DNA of 64,000 bases, from contig NZ_LLZN01000046.1 in the NCBI RefSeq assembly GCF_001509795.1, positions 1 through 64,000 on the forward strand, given 5' to 3'. The notes under the pieces were generated by a model. It had not been told where the DNA came from and did not search any database. It was given only the letters and a program-made list of their open reading frames with translations. Below, one piece after another: positions 15,433-24,331 of the stretch. The translations under genes were made by a program, and so were the position numbers. The first letter of the stretch is position 1. The number at the start of each line of letters is the position of its first letter. The DNA comes from Streptomyces sp. NRRL WC-3605 (lineage in GTDB: Bacteria > Actinomycetota > Actinomycetes > Streptomycetales > Streptomycetaceae).

Positions 15433-16276
15433 GGACGTCAGCCGGCTGACCCGCGCCGAGCGCCGCCGGTTCGTCGAGGCGCTCCTCGAGGTCAAACGGC
15501 GGGGCGTGTACGACGAGTTCGTACGGCTGCACATCACGCACTTCGTCGGCGACGGCGACCGGGGCCTGCGCGCCGCCCACATGACGCCGTCCTTCCTCCC
15601 CTGGCACCGCAGGTTCCTGCTCGACCTGGAGAACGCGCTGCGCCGCGTCGACTCCTCGGTGACGGTGCCGTACTGGGACTGGACGCGCCACCGCGGCACC
15701 ACCGGTGTGCCCTGGACCGACGACCTGCTGGGCGGGAACGGCCGGCCCGGCGACCGGCAGGTGATGACCGGCCCGTTCGCCTACCGCGGCGGCCACTGGA
15801 CGATCCGGGCGGGCGTCTCGGACGGCGTGTTCCTCACCCGCGACCTGGGCCGCTCCCGCGGACCGATCGACCTGCCCACGAAGGCCGACCTCCAGCAGGC
15901 GCTGGACGACCCGGTCTACGACGTGGCCCCCTGGAACTCCACCTCCCCGCGGGGCTTCCGCAACAAGCTGGAGGGCTGGGGCCGGGGCCGCGACTCGTGG
16001 CGCAACCACAACCGCGTGCACCGCTGGGTCGGCGGGCACATGGTCGGCGGCGCGTCCGTCAACGACCCCGTCTTCTGGCTGGTCCACGCCTTCATCGACC
16101 TGCAGTGGCAGCGCTGGCAGCAACGCCACCGCAAGCACCGCTACCTCCCCGCCCGCCCGCCCGGCAAGGACAGCGACCAGTACCGGCGGATCGTCTCCCG
16201 GAACGAGAAGCTGCCGCCGTGGGACGTGACCCCGGACGACCTGGAGGACGTCTCCACGATCTACAAGTACGCGTAG
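15416..16276 (+). CDS. melC2: Tyrosinase (type 3 copper monophenol oxidase)
   Basis: A 286-residue enzyme with a complete type 3 copper site. CuA ligands are His39, His55 and His64 (the last two in AAHMTPSFLPWHRRFL). CuB ligands are His198 and His202 (HNRVH) and His224 (WLVHAFID). It oxidises monophenols and o-diphenols to quinones, giving melanin. It has no own signal peptide, as expected for an enzyme exported with its MelC1 partner, and is translationally coupled to that gene. Confidence 0.95.
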   Translation: MAYVRKDVSRLTRAERRRFVEALLEVKRRGVYDEFVRLHITHFVGDGDRGLRAAHMTPSFLPWHRRFLLDLENALRRVDSSVTVPYWDWTRHRGTTGVPWTDDLLGGNGRPGDRQVMTGPFAYRGGHWTIRAGVSDGVFLTRDLGRSRGPIDLPTKADLQQALDDPVYDVAPWNSTSPRGFRNKLEGWGRGRDSWRNHNRVHRWVGGHMVGGASVNDPVFWLVHAFIDLQWQRWQQRHRKHRYLPARPPGKDSDQYRRIVSRNEKLPPWDVTPDDLEDVSTIYKYA

Positions 16277-16340
16277 CGCCTGCCCCCGGTCGCCGGAAAT
16301 TCGCTCGGCACGGCCCCGCCGGGCGCACTAGCCTCCCCGC

Positions 16341-16919
16341 ATGGCCACCGAACCCGAGTCCGCGGAACAACTCGTCCGGCTGTTCGCCGAGGAGAGCCGG
16401 GCCCGCGCCTTCGCGGCCGTGGCACTCGGAGCGGGAACCACCGAACAGGTGGCGCGGACCGCCGCCCTCTCCCCGCGGGAGACGGCCGCGGCGCTCCGGC
16501 GCCTGCGCGAGCAGGGCGCGGTCACCACGGGCGACGACGGCGATCTGCGCGTGGCCTACGAGGTGTTCCGCGCGCGGGCCCGGGCGGACACCCGGACCGA
16601 ACCCGGCACGGGCGAACGGGTGACCGGGCAGACCGACATGGTCCTGCGCGCCTTCGTACGCGACGGCCGGCTCGTACGGCTGCCCGCGCGCTGGACCCGC
16701 AAGAAGCTCGTCCTGCGCCACATCGCCGAGCAGACGTTCGAGCCCGGTGTGGAGTACCCCGAGCGCGCGGTCGACGCGAAGCTGCGCGCCTGGTGCGAGG
16801 ACAGCGGCGAGATCGACCATGTGACCCTGCGTCGCTACCTCGTGGACCTGCACCATCTGCACCGCGGCGACGGCGTCTACCGGCGCCCGCCCGCACCCCC
16901 GCGCGACGGGACCGCCTGA
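16341..16919 (+). CDS. DUF2087-domain protein with N-terminal winged-helix
   Basis: A 192-residue protein. Residues about 1-75 look like an ArsR/MarR-like helix-turn-helix (TEQVARTAALSPRETAAALRR then LREQGAVTTGDDGDL). The C-terminal half carries the DUF2087 pattern: VRLPARWTRKKLVLRHIAEQ, PGVEYPERAVDAKLRAWCED, then VTLRRYLVDLHHLHR with a final YRR. Such proteins are presumed transcriptional regulators of unknown ligand. Convergent with the dehydrogenase gene, 18-bp gap. Confidence 0.82.
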   Translation: MATEPESAEQLVRLFAEESRARAFAAVALGAGTTEQVARTAALSPRETAAALRRLREQGAVTTGDDGDLRVAYEVFRARARADTRTEPGTGERVTGQTDMVLRAFVRDGRLVRLPARWTRKKLVLRHIAEQTFEPGVEYPERAVDAKLRAWCEDSGEIDHVTLRRYLVDLHHLHRGDGVYRRPPAPPRDGTA

Positions 16920-16937
16920 CACGCCCCCCGGCCGGCC

Positions 16938-17897
16938 TCAGGGAAGCCGCCGCACCGGAGACCCGTCCAGCCAGGCCCGGATGTCCTCCACGGCCTGCCC
17001 GTAGTACGTGGCGTAGTTGGCCTGCGAGACATACCCGAGGTGCGGGGTGGCGAGCAGCCGGGGAGCCGTGCGCATCGGATGATCGGCGGGCAACGGCTCG
17101 ACGTCGAAGACGTCCACACCGGCACCCGCGATACGGCCCTCGTGCAGGGCGGCGAGCAGGGCGTCCTGGTCGACGATGGCCGAGCGGGACGTGTTGACCA
17201 GGTACGCCGTCGGCTTCATCAAGGCGAGTTCGGACGCGCCGAGCAGCCCCCGGGTACGGTCGCCGAGCGCGAGATGCACGGACACGAAGTCGCTGTCGGC
17301 CAGCAACTCCTCCTTGGACGCGGCCAGATGGACGCCCACCTCGTCGGCGTACTCCTTGCTGAGGTTCTGGCTCCAGGCGGTCACCCGCATCCCGAAGGCG
17401 AGGCCCACCTGGGCCACCCGGCTGCCGATCTTGCCGAGGCCCAGCAGCCCGAGGCGCCGCCCGTGCAGATCGCAGCCGACCGTGCTCTGCCACGGCCCGC
17501 CGGACCGCAGGGACCCGCTCTCCTCGACGATCCCGCGCGCGAGGCCGAGCAGCAGCGCCCAGGTCAGCTCGACCGGCGGCGTCGAGGAACTGGCGGTGCC
17601 GCACGCCGTGACGCCGTGCGCCTCTGCGGCGGCGTAGTCGATGACCGAGTTGCGCATGCCGGACGCCACCAGCAGCCTCAGCCGGGGGAGCCGGGCGAGG
17701 AGGGAGGCGGGGAAGGGGACCCGTTCGCGCAGGGTGACCACGATGTCGAAGTCCGCGAGCGCCGCCGCGAGGCTGTTTTCGTCCGGGAAGTGCGTGGTGA
17801 ACGGCACGACCTCGACCTCGTCCGCGACCGGCGACCAGTCGGCGATGCCGGTGGCCACGTCCTGGAAGTCGTCGAGCAGGGCACAGCGCAGACGCAC
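16938..17897 (-). CDS. D-2-hydroxyacid dehydrogenase family protein
   Basis: This 319-residue protein has the NAD-binding GxGxxG element LGLLGLGKIGSRVAQ in the middle. The conserved catalytic Arg lies in NTSRSAIVDQDAL, Glu in the segment ending VFDVEPLP, and His in ATPHLGYV. The family reduces 2-keto acids or acts on phosphoglycerate-like substrates; the substrate is not predictable. The GTG at 17897 (VRLRCALLDDFQ) is chosen because GAGGAG lies 7-8 nt upstream; a longer in-frame start at 17975 has no such site. Confidence 0.88.
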   Translation of the reverse strand: MRLRCALLDDFQDVATGIADWSPVADEVEVVPFTTHFPDENSLAAALADFDIVVTLRERVPFPASLLARLPRLRLLVASGMRNSVIDYAAAEAHGVTACGTASSSTPPVELTWALLLGLARGIVEESGSLRSGGPWQSTVGCDLHGRRLGLLGLGKIGSRVAQVGLAFGMRVTAWSQNLSKEYADEVGVHLAASKEELLADSDFVSVHLALGDRTRGLLGASELALMKPTAYLVNTSRSAIVDQDALLAALHEGRIAGAGVDVFDVEPLPADHPMRTAPRLLATPHLGYVSQANYATYYGQAVEDIRAWLDGSPVRRLP

Positions 17898-17999
17898 GGG
17901 ATCACTCCTCCATCGGTTCCGATGAGGGGACTCTACGGAAGGGGGTGCCGGGACCGGCGGTTGTACGGTGATCACCGGTGATCGTCAGGGAGGGACACC

Positions 18000-18998
18000 G
18001 TGTCACCACGCGTACTCGTCACCGGGGCAAGCGGCTTCGTCGGAGGCCATGTCGCGGCGTCGCTGCGGGAGTTGAGGGACCCCGGAGGTGGCGGGCCTGA
18101 GATCCGGCTGCTGGTGCGGAGCGCGCCGGAACCGTCACCCGGGCCGGAGGCGGTACGGGCTGATCCGGATACGCCACCCGGGCCGGAGGCGGTACGGGCG
18201 GACCTGACCGCCCCGGAGACGCTGCGCGGCGTCTGCGACGGCGTCGACGTCGTGCTGCACTGCGCCTCGCACGTCGGCTCCGACGAACGGCTGACGCGGG
18301 CGGTGAACGATCACGGCACGCGTGCACTCGTCGCGGAGGCGGTGCGGGCCGGGGTGCGGCGGATCGTGTACGTGAGCACGGCGGCGGTGTACGGCCGGGG
18401 CCCCTTCACGCGCGCCGTTCCGGCCGACCTGTCACCGGCCCCGACCTCCCCGACGAGCCGTGCCCGGGCGGCCGCCGAACGGTACGTGCTGGACGCGGGT
18501 GGCGTGGTCCTGCGCCCCCACCTGGTGCTCGGCACCGGTGACCGATGGGTGGTGCCGGGTGTGGCGGCCCTGCTGGGGGCACTGGGGGCGCCCTTGAAGG
18601 ACTGCGAGGCCCGGCACTCGTTCGTGGCCGTGACGGCGTTGGCGAAGGCGGTAGTGACCGTCGGGCTGGCGGAGAGGTCGTCGGTGGGGCTGTCGGAGGG
18701 GCTGCCGGACTCCGCCCTGACAGGCGCGCATCACGTGAACCACCCGCGCCCGGCACGCACGTCGGAGCTGCTGGAGGCGATCTCGAGGCACCTCGCCCTG
18801 CCCCTGCCGGGCGCGCCGCTCACGGTGGAGGAGGCACGCGCGACCCTGCGGGACCAGCCCCGACTGCTGCACCACCTGGACATGCTGGCGGTGGACCACT
18901 GGTTCGCGGACGACGAGTGGTGGGGAGCAGTGCCCGGGACCGGGAACGGGACCGGGACCGCGGACGTCTCCGTGGCTTCCTGCCTGGGAACGCCGTGA
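18000..18998 (+). CDS. NAD-dependent epimerase/dehydratase family protein with internal 13-codon duplication
   Basis: A 332-residue extended-SDR protein with N-terminal VLVTGASGFVGGHVA (Rossmann GxxGxxG) and the active-site region around YVSTAAVYG. A 25-bp direct repeat (18136-18160 and 18175-18199, period 39 bp) duplicates PGPEAVRAD in frame in the loop after the second beta strand, so this copy has an insertion relative to its likely ancestor. The stop overlaps the GTG of the downstream SDR gene (GTGA), indicating a two-gene operon. Substrate unknown. Confidence 0.83.
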   Translation: MSPRVLVTGASGFVGGHVAASLRELRDPGGGGPEIRLLVRSAPEPSPGPEAVRADPDTPPGPEAVRADLTAPETLRGVCDGVDVVLHCASHVGSDERLTRAVNDHGTRALVAEAVRAGVRRIVYVSTAAVYGRGPFTRAVPADLSPAPTSPTSRARAAAERYVLDAGGVVLRPHLVLGTGDRWVVPGVAALLGALGAPLKDCEARHSFVAVTALAKAVVTVGLAERSSVGLSEGLPDSALTGAHHVNHPRPARTSELLEAISRHLALPLPGAPLTVEEARATLRDQPRLLHHLDMLAVDHWFADDEWWGAVPGTGNGTGTADVSVASCLGTP

Positions 18999-19777
18999 AG
19001 GCCGCCGTACGCCCGTTGACGGGCAAGGTGGCGCTGGTGACGGGAGCGGGCCGGGGCATCGGCGCGGCGATCGCCCGACGGCTGGCCCGGGACGGGGCAC
19101 TGGTCGCCGTGCACTACGGACACAGCGAGGCCGCGGCACGGGACGTCGTCGCGGGGATACGCGAGGCGGGCGGGCGCGCGTTCACGGTGAGGGCGGTGCT
19201 GGGGGTGCCGGGGGACGCGGAGGCGGTGTTCGAGGCGTTCGACGCGGGGCTGAAGGAAGAAGAGGGCGCCGAGGGCGGTGCGCTCGACATCCTGGTGAAC
19301 AACGCCGGGGTGAGCGGTTCGGGCCCGGTGGGGCAGGCGGTGCCCGAGATCTTCGACCGCATGATGGCGGTCAACGCGAAGGCGCCCTTCTTCCTGGTGC
19401 AGCAGGCCCTGCCACGGCTGCGGAGCGGCGGCCGCGTCATCAACATCTCGTCCCTCGCCTCCCGGCGGGCGTTCCCGGAATCGCTGGCGTACGCGATGTC
19501 CAAGGGCGCGCTGGACACGATGACACTGGCCCTGGCGAAGGAACTCGCCCCGCGCGGGATCACGGTCAACGCGATCGGCCCGGGGTTCATCGAGACCGAC
19601 ATGAACGCGCGCCGCAGGACGACCCCCCAGGCCCGCGCGTCCCTGGCCTCCCGCTCCGCCTTCGCCCGGATCGGCACCCCGGCCGACGTGGCCGACGTGG
19701 TGGCGTTCCTGGCGTCGGACGACTCACGCTGGATCACCGGGCAGTACGTGGAGGTGAGTGGGGGGACGGACCTGTGA
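18995..19777 (+). CDS. Short-chain dehydrogenase/reductase (FabG-like)
   Basis: A 260-residue classical SDR. The cofactor motif is TGAGRGIGAA near the N-terminus, followed by LVNNAGVSGSG, catalytic Ser in INISSLAS, and the YxxxK pair in YAMSKGALD. The C-terminus GQYVEVSGGTDL is typical of FabG-like 3-oxoacyl reductases. NADP(H) preference is suggested by the basic region after strand 2. The GTG start overlaps the epimerase stop. Substrate not deducible; pairing with the epimerase suggests one small-molecule pathway. Confidence 0.87.
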   Translation: MKAAVRPLTGKVALVTGAGRGIGAAIARRLARDGALVAVHYGHSEAAARDVVAGIREAGGRAFTVRAVLGVPGDAEAVFEAFDAGLKEEEGAEGGALDILVNNAGVSGSGPVGQAVPEIFDRMMAVNAKAPFFLVQQALPRLRSGGRVINISSLASRRAFPESLAYAMSKGALDTMTLALAKELAPRGITVNAIGPGFIETDMNARRRTTPQARASLASRSAFARIGTPADVADVVAFLASDDSRWITGQYVEVSGGTDL

Positions 19778-19977
19778 GGACACGCGTGCCGGAGCTTCCC
19801 GTCCGCCACCGGCCACGGCGAACCCGGAGGCCTCGTCCCACGGGACCGCCTTCCACAAGCTGCTCAAGCCTCACGGCCGGGTACGACAGGGCAACTTCCC
19901 CACAGGGCCCGCGGTCCTTGGACCACCCTCACAACCACGTAAGGCAAGTTGTGCACCCACTACTCGGAGGCGGAGCT

Positions 19978-20316
19978 GTGGCACTGGTCCGCAAGGGATC
20001 ACGACGGATCGTCATCGACGGCACGGCCTATCGCTGGAGGCTGCGCGGGAGGCCGACGTACTCCCAGGGACTGGGCTGGTCGCCATGCACGTTCGCGGTC
20101 GGGCACGCGGACACCGCGGGCATGACGCTCGTGGTTACCACCGACCAACCCCATCCCAGTAACTGGCTCGACCACGAGGCTCGCCCGGTACTGCCGTCCG
20201 CCGTTGCCGCGGCCGTTCGCCTTGCCTTGCGTGCGGGGTGGGCGCCGACGGAACCAGGGCCCCCGTTCCACCTCGACCGGTCCGCCGGATTCGAACCCTC
20301 GTCCTGGACGGTGTAG
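19978..20316 (+). CDS. Uncharacterised protein, possible island cargo
   Basis: A 112-residue protein starting at GTG 19978, preceded by GGAGGCGGAG. It begins VALVRKGSRRIVIDGTAYRW, continues GRPTYSQGLGWSPCTFAV and ends SAGFEPSSWTV. The two beta-rich lines with conserved-looking Trp residues look like a real soluble domain, but I do not recognise it. It lies between the last core metabolic gene and the left integrase remnant, so it may belong to an older insertion. Confidence 0.55.
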   Translation: MALVRKGSRRIVIDGTAYRWRLRGRPTYSQGLGWSPCTFAVGHADTAGMTLVVTTDQPHPSNWLDHEARPVLPSAVAAAVRLALRAGWAPTEPGPPFHLDRSAGFEPSSWTV

Positions 20317-20395
20317 AGGCTTCGGACTTCGCCGGGTAAGGTGTCGATCTTCGGCCGGCGGAAGCCGTACGGAGTCCTCGAAAGCCAGGCACATC

Positions 20396-21163
20396 ATGCG
20401 TATGGCCGACCACCCGGCACGCCGCCGTCTCGGCGCCGCCCTGGACAAGCTCTCCGTCACCTTCCGCGGCATGACCGACCGTCCGGACGAGCACAACTGC
20501 GAGTGTCACTGGGGAAGTCCGGAGGAACTGTCCCTCCTGAAGACGCCGGACGTGGAACTGGACCCGGACCTCTTGCACCGGACCTGGCGGGCGACCGACT
20601 GGTCCGACCACTCGGCCGTGCTGCGTCGCATCCTGCCGCAGTTCGCCAAGGCCCTGGTCGCCGGTCGCGTGGAGCCCTTGTTCGGGCTGGAGGAGGCCGG
20701 GTACTCCTTCGCCCGCGCCCGCTGGCAGCAGTGGCCCGACCAGCACGCCGATCCGGTACGGGAGTTCCTGCACGCATGGTGGCTGCAAAGCCTCACCGAT
20801 CCGGACGCCGCCGTGCCGGCACACCAGGTCTTCGCCATGTGCGCCGAGGCCTCCGGAACGGTCGGCCCCTGGCTTGCCGACTGGGAGAAGGAGACCGGGT
20901 ACCTCAGCGACCGACGTCTCGCCGAGGCGGCCGCGGAATGGGAGTACGAGCTTCTGGGAGACGGTCTGCCATGGCACGTCGACTGGTACGAGCACGACGA
21001 GGAGGCGACGCGCGTCGAACTGGTCGCCTGGCTCCTCGGCCCCGCCACCGTCCGGCTTCGCGAGTCGGGCGCCTCGGCGGATCTCCAGCACCGGATACGG
21101 CTGCTCGGCCTCACGGGCATGGACCGCTACATGGATCCGCACTGGCCCGGCCACCGCTACTGA
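20396..21163 (+). CDS. Uncharacterised protein with CxCHWG motif
   Basis: A 255-residue, acidic, Trp-rich protein (RTWRATDWSD, WWLQSLTDPD, DGLPWHVDWYEHDEE, PHWPGHRY at the end). The only possible metal-binding element is HNCECHWGSPEEL near residue 33. The ATG at 20396 or the one two codons later are possible starts, both with weak ribosome sites. No family recognised. It directly precedes the left integrase remnant and may be cargo of the older element. Confidence 0.55.
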   Translation: MRMADHPARRRLGAALDKLSVTFRGMTDRPDEHNCECHWGSPEELSLLKTPDVELDPDLLHRTWRATDWSDHSAVLRRILPQFAKALVAGRVEPLFGLEEAGYSFARARWQQWPDQHADPVREFLHAWWLQSLTDPDAAVPAHQVFAMCAEASGTVGPWLADWEKETGYLSDRRLAEAAAEWEYELLGDGLPWHVDWYEHDEEATRVELVAWLLGPATVRLRESGASADLQHRIRLLGLTGMDRYMDPHWPGHRY

Positions 21164-21199
21164 CGGCCGGCGGGTGGCGAGGTGTCCGCGAAGCGGTTC

Positions 21200-21481
21200 A
21201 GGCAAGGGACAGCCGGTGATCTTCTGTTCCAGAGGGGTGAGAACGGCGGCATCCTCGCTGGTTCCGTCATGCGCCGCGCCTGGCGGGGCGCTAGCGCGGC
21301 AGCACTGCCTCCCCACGTCTTCGAGTCGCCGACCGGTATGCGGGTGTACGACAACCGTCACACTCGCCTGATCAAGCGCCGCGAGGATTGGGTTCCGCCC
21401 GCTCAGGTGGCCGAGTGGGCCGGGAACAGCGTGCCTGTGCTGCTCGCCATCTACGCCCGATGCGTGGAACGGCAGCGTGTG
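21200..21481 (+). pseudogene. C-terminal remnant of a tyrosine integrase (left copy)
   Basis: The stretch encodes GDLLFQRGENGGILAGS, PHVFESPTG, VYDNRHTRL and then PPAQVAEWAGNSVPVLLA plus IYARCVE. These are the box II Arg-His-x-x-Arg and the catalytic Tyr of actinomycete tRNA-targeting integrases. It closely matches the remnant at 32568-33062 but lacks the catalytic-domain N-terminus and has lost its stop: the frame runs on through the terminator hairpin into the tRNA fragment to 21595. It is dead as an enzyme. Confidence 0.85.
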
Positions 21482-21493
21482 GCTGAACCTGCC

Positions 21494-21582
21494 CTGAACA
21501 GCAAAAACGCCCTCCCGAGGGAGGGCGGAGACTGGGCGCCCCCGGCAGGACTCGAACCTGCGGCCAAGCGCTTAGAAGGCGC
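21494..21582. repeat. Left 89-bp attachment repeat (tRNA-Arg 3' part plus terminator)
   Basis: These 89 bp are identical to 33202-33290. They contain the terminator hairpin CGCCCTCCC/GGGAGGGCG (21508-21527) and, from 21537, the 3' portion of tRNA-Arg(UCU) through the anticodon stem. After 21582 the sequence departs from the tRNA, so this is a non-functional tRNA fragment. It is the expected attachment-site duplication left by a tRNA-targeting integrase. Confidence 0.9.
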
Positions 21583-21775
21583 ACTGTCGGTTTAGCCTCG
21601 CCAGGCGCCTGAGCTGCACAGTTGTGCAGCCTACCGAGTGCTCGTCGAAGAGCCTCGACACGCATTCGACAGGGCACCCAAACCCTGCCGACGCCCTCGC
21701 CGCATGCGGACGAACCTGACTGCCTTGTCAGTGCCGGATGCAACACTGTCTCGCTGCTTCATCATTGGGGAATCG

Positions 21776-22459
21776 ATGGACGAGATAGAACGAGTAGTCG
21801 TTGCCGCTGGGCACCTGGCACTCAAACCGCGAGGCCCTCGGTGGGCCCATGCCTCCCTGTGTGTCCTGGACGCCGTCTTCTCTATCAACGCCCACTACGA
21901 GCGGCACACGGTCCCGACCTGCCACCGCTACGCGGCCTGGGCTGGCATCTCAGTTCCGCTGTCAGGAAGTGCGCAGCTCCCTGTCCCCGACGAGCAACCG
22001 CTTCAGGGCTTCGTTACGCACATCCAGACCCACGGAGCAGCGGCCTTCTCTTCCGAGGTCTTGCAGAACAGGCAGCGCACACGGGCAAACCGCGAAGCCC
22101 CACTGAAGGCGGAGGCCGCCCGTCAGTACGCCGAGATCCTGGTATCCCACGGCATCGCAACCCTTGCTGATGCCAACGCGCTACTCGCTGACTTGGATAA
22201 GCTGCAGGCCGTTGAGCGTGACCTCGCGGGGGTGGCCGGCCACGGATCAGGCGCACGTCTCGCCTACCTGTGGATGCTCTTGGGAGACGACAGCCGCATC
22301 AAGCCGGACCGCATGGTTCTTCGATGGTTGCAAACAGTGCTGCAGCGCACGGTGACCGCGGCCCAGGCGATCGGCCTCATCACTGAGGCTGCGGCACGCT
22401 CGAGGTGCACACCGTGGGAGCTAGACCACGCGATCTGGGAAAGCCAGCGGAAGGTCTGA
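21776..22459 (+). CDS. Uncharacterised protein with possible helix-hairpin-helix/endonuclease III-like fold
   Basis: A 227-residue protein starting at ATG 21776 with GGGGA upstream. An all-alpha pattern is suggested: SLCVLDAVFSINAHYERH, then FVTHIQTHGAAAFSSEVL. A Gly-rich turn follows in LAGVAGHGSGARLAYLW, with DDSRIKPDRMVLRWLQ after it. That order resembles the hairpin plus catalytic-Asp region of the endonuclease III superfamily, with Asp in KPDRM. This is pattern reading, not a proven assignment. No iron-sulphur Cys cluster is present. First cargo gene inside the island. Confidence 0.55.
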   Translation: MDEIERVVVAAGHLALKPRGPRWAHASLCVLDAVFSINAHYERHTVPTCHRYAAWAGISVPLSGSAQLPVPDEQPLQGFVTHIQTHGAAAFSSEVLQNRQRTRANREAPLKAEAARQYAEILVSHGIATLADANALLADLDKLQAVERDLAGVAGHGSGARLAYLWMLLGDDSRIKPDRMVLRWLQTVLQRTVTAAQAIGLITEAAARSRCTPWELDHAIWESQRKV

Positions 22460-22665
22460 CCGCAGCGAGCGTGCGCGTCTCTGGGAGACCCGCTCGACAG
22501 CCATTCGCACCCGGCTCCGGAGGGCCTTACGGTCCCAGAGGTATGCGCTGGTCAGGGCTTCGTGGCCGACCAATGCGCGAGCACGGGTCCACAAGTAGTC
22601 CACTTCCGTCCGCTCTTGGAGGGCGTCACACTGTTAGGCCTGTGTCCAGCTCTGGGGGAGGGATT

Positions 22666-23271
22666 ATGGACGCGGCGGGGACCTTCTGGGATGGCAGCGG
22701 GTCAGCCCTGGTTGGCTCTGCGCTCTCTGGCCTGCTCGCCGTGGGAACGTTCTACGCTACGCGGTGGCACGAGCGGAAGAGCGCGCGAGAGCAGTTGGCT
22801 TATCAGGCAGCAGAGGACATCGCGCGAGCCTTGCTTGATCTGGAGGCGGCTCTCAGCCCACCGCCCTGGAACGGGGAGCGCGGCGACTGGATGGCGTTAT
22901 GGAGGGCTGCCGATGAGTTCGGCGACGTGTGTGTGGTCCGCAACGCAGCCTTGTCGGAAGTGCATCTCCTTCGCGCTGTGGCGGAGATCTACAACATGGT
23001 CTACGACGCTCTCTGGATCTTGAGGCGACAGGCAGGTGACAATCCGACGCCTGTGGCCGCTGTGGATGCCGATGAGATCCTCGGGGACACAACGCTGTAC
23101 CTGGAAGAGGTCGTCAATGCTCTGCTCGAATGGCGACGCAAGGGCGTCGGTCGCATGCCGACAGTCCCTGATCTTCTGTGGCGGCGAGTGCTGGAGGTTG
23201 AGTCGCCACGAATGACCGTCTCGGCGCCTCCGCCTCGGCGAAGAATCTTGGGCAGAGGACGGAGGGGGTGA
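22666..23271 (+). CDS. Uncharacterised single-pass membrane protein
   Basis: A 201-residue protein from ATG 22666 with a strong GGGGGAGGG site. It has an N-terminal membrane segment (GSALVGSALSGLLAVGTFYA) followed by a basic RWHERKSAREQ and a mostly helical cytoplasmic domain (AAEDIARALLDLEAAL, LRAVAEIYNMVYDALWIL). The Arg-rich C-terminus ends RRRILGRGRRG. No catalytic motif seen. Islands often carry such proteins as effectors or immunity partners, but nothing here shows that. Confidence 0.6.
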   Translation: MDAAGTFWDGSGSALVGSALSGLLAVGTFYATRWHERKSAREQLAYQAAEDIARALLDLEAALSPPPWNGERGDWMALWRAADEFGDVCVVRNAALSEVHLLRAVAEIYNMVYDALWILRRQAGDNPTPVAAVDADEILGDTTLYLEEVVNALLEWRRKGVGRMPTVPDLLWRRVLEVESPRMTVSAPPPRRRILGRGRRG

Positions 23272-23427
23272 GATACACCCTGCCCGACCGCTACCCCTGG
23301 GGGGAAACCCGTATGGTCCGGGGATCTGACCTGGGGCTTCCTGAGTAGCGGCGCGGGCTCACCTGTCACTGTTGCTTGCCGTTGGTCAGCCTCGGGCGAC
23401 CTCGCACGGCCCAGGGACGGCCCAGCC
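23268..23427. repeat. Degenerate direct repeat C, left copy
   Basis: About 160 bp similar to 30930-31090. Shared blocks include AACCCGTAT, GACCTGGG, CTGTCACTG and ACGGCCCAGGGACGGCC in the same order, with substitutions and small gaps between. Probably a leftover of the flank of an integrase gene. Confidence 0.65.
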
Positions 23428-23432
23428 GTGCA

Positions 23433-23624
23433 TCAGCAGTAGGGGATAGCCTTGCCCAGTGAGCGACCCAGGGTGCTGATCACCCGCCCCAACCGCTCGT
23501 TCGTTTCGTGAGGCAGCGGCGGGATGGTCCCGCCGGCGGCGAGGTGCTCGCCCACTAGCCAGAGCACTTCGTGCAGGTCCTCGGCACTGGCGCGGTCCAG
23601 TCGAAGCACAACGTCATCCGTCAT
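23433..23624 (-). CDS. Small uncharacterised protein
   Basis: A 63-residue ORF from ATG 23624, reading MTDDVVLRLDRASAEDLHEV and ending SLGKAIPYC. Helical, slightly acidic, with codon use like a real gene but no clear ribosome-binding site. No family recognised; could also be a fragment. Confidence 0.4.
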   Translation of the reverse strand: MTDDVVLRLDRASAEDLHEVLWLVGEHLAAGGTIPPLPHETNERLGRVISTLGRSLGKAIPYC

Positions 23625-23652
23625 GACGGCAAACTAGCCGTGCGACCAGGCA

Positions 23653-23904
23653 CTTAGAAGATGCGGGCAAGCCTCGGTGGGGCCGCCTGAACGACCTACG
23701 CATGGCGCCATGCTGGGATGCTGAGTGCCGCTACCGTCCGCCGTCGTTGCCGTCACTGCCGTTGACACTGCTGCCGTGCGACACCCGCTTTAGGAGTTCG
23801 ATCACCGGGGCCTTACAGCAGTTGGAACGGCGGGACGGGAGGCCGTCGTCAGCCGCTCAGGGCTGCTGCTATCCACCGTCGTTGATGTCAGCTGTGGATG
23901 TCAG
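23653..23904. repeat. Degenerate direct repeat A, left copy, starting with a tRNA anticodon-arm-like sequence
   Basis: About 250 bp similar to 29730-29955. Both begin CTTAGAAGATGCGGGCAAGC, share TAGGAGTTCGATC in the middle, and end with a 25-bp block of the form CGTTGATGTC...GATGTCAG. The opening CTTAGAAG matches the anticodon-loop part of the tRNA-Arg attachment core (CTTAGAAGGCGC), so this may be a decayed internal attachment site. Confidence 0.65.
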
Positions 23905-24137
23905 AACGGGAGCTGTTCTGCCTCCTCAGGGATCCGCCGGGCGAACTCGTCGACGACCTGCGGTACGACTCGTTGGGCGTCTTCCTGCCGTAGTGCTTCG
24001 AGGAGGGCTTGCCGGACCGTCGCGTACGGCCGCCCGGCGTGAGAGGAACGGGTCCGGCTGACTGCCCGCTCGACCTTCGCCAGATGGGCCGCCACTATCG
24101 GCATCGCCTTGTCGTACTCGCTCGGGTCGGTGGCCAC
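23901..24137 (-). CDS. Small uncharacterised protein
   Basis: A 78-residue protein from ATG 24137, starting MATDPSEYDKAMPIVAAHLA. It is mostly helical and ends RRIPEEAEQLPF. The composition (balanced Arg/Glu, Ala-rich helices) looks like a genuine small soluble protein. No family recognised. Its 3' end runs into repeat A. Confidence 0.5.
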   Translation of the reverse strand: MATDPSEYDKAMPIVAAHLAKVERAVSRTRSSHAGRPYATVRQALLEALRQEDAQRVVPQVVDEFARRIPEEAEQLPF

Positions 24138-24331
24138 GGGACCAGCCGATCAGGGCGTACCCACGAGGTCAAGACGGGCGGTAGACCATCAGCTTGGGAA
24201 GCTTGGGGCTTCGGAGGGCGGTTGTGGGGCTGACTAGCGGCGAAGCGGCTGTACGACCTGGCAGGCCGACTTCCTGTTCCCCGCCATTCCCCGTGGTTCC
24301 CCGCACGACCTGGCACGGATCTGGCACGCGA

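Noticed and set aside
21537..21582. A second functional tRNA at the left att repeat
   Set aside because: Only the 3' part up to the anticodon stem is present; D-arm and 5' acceptor strand are missing.
22421..22603. A 60-residue minus-strand ORF (starts MDYLWTRARALVGHEAL)
   Set aside because: It overlaps the end of the gene at 21776-22459, lacks a ribosome-binding site and may be a fragment; not supportable as a gene.
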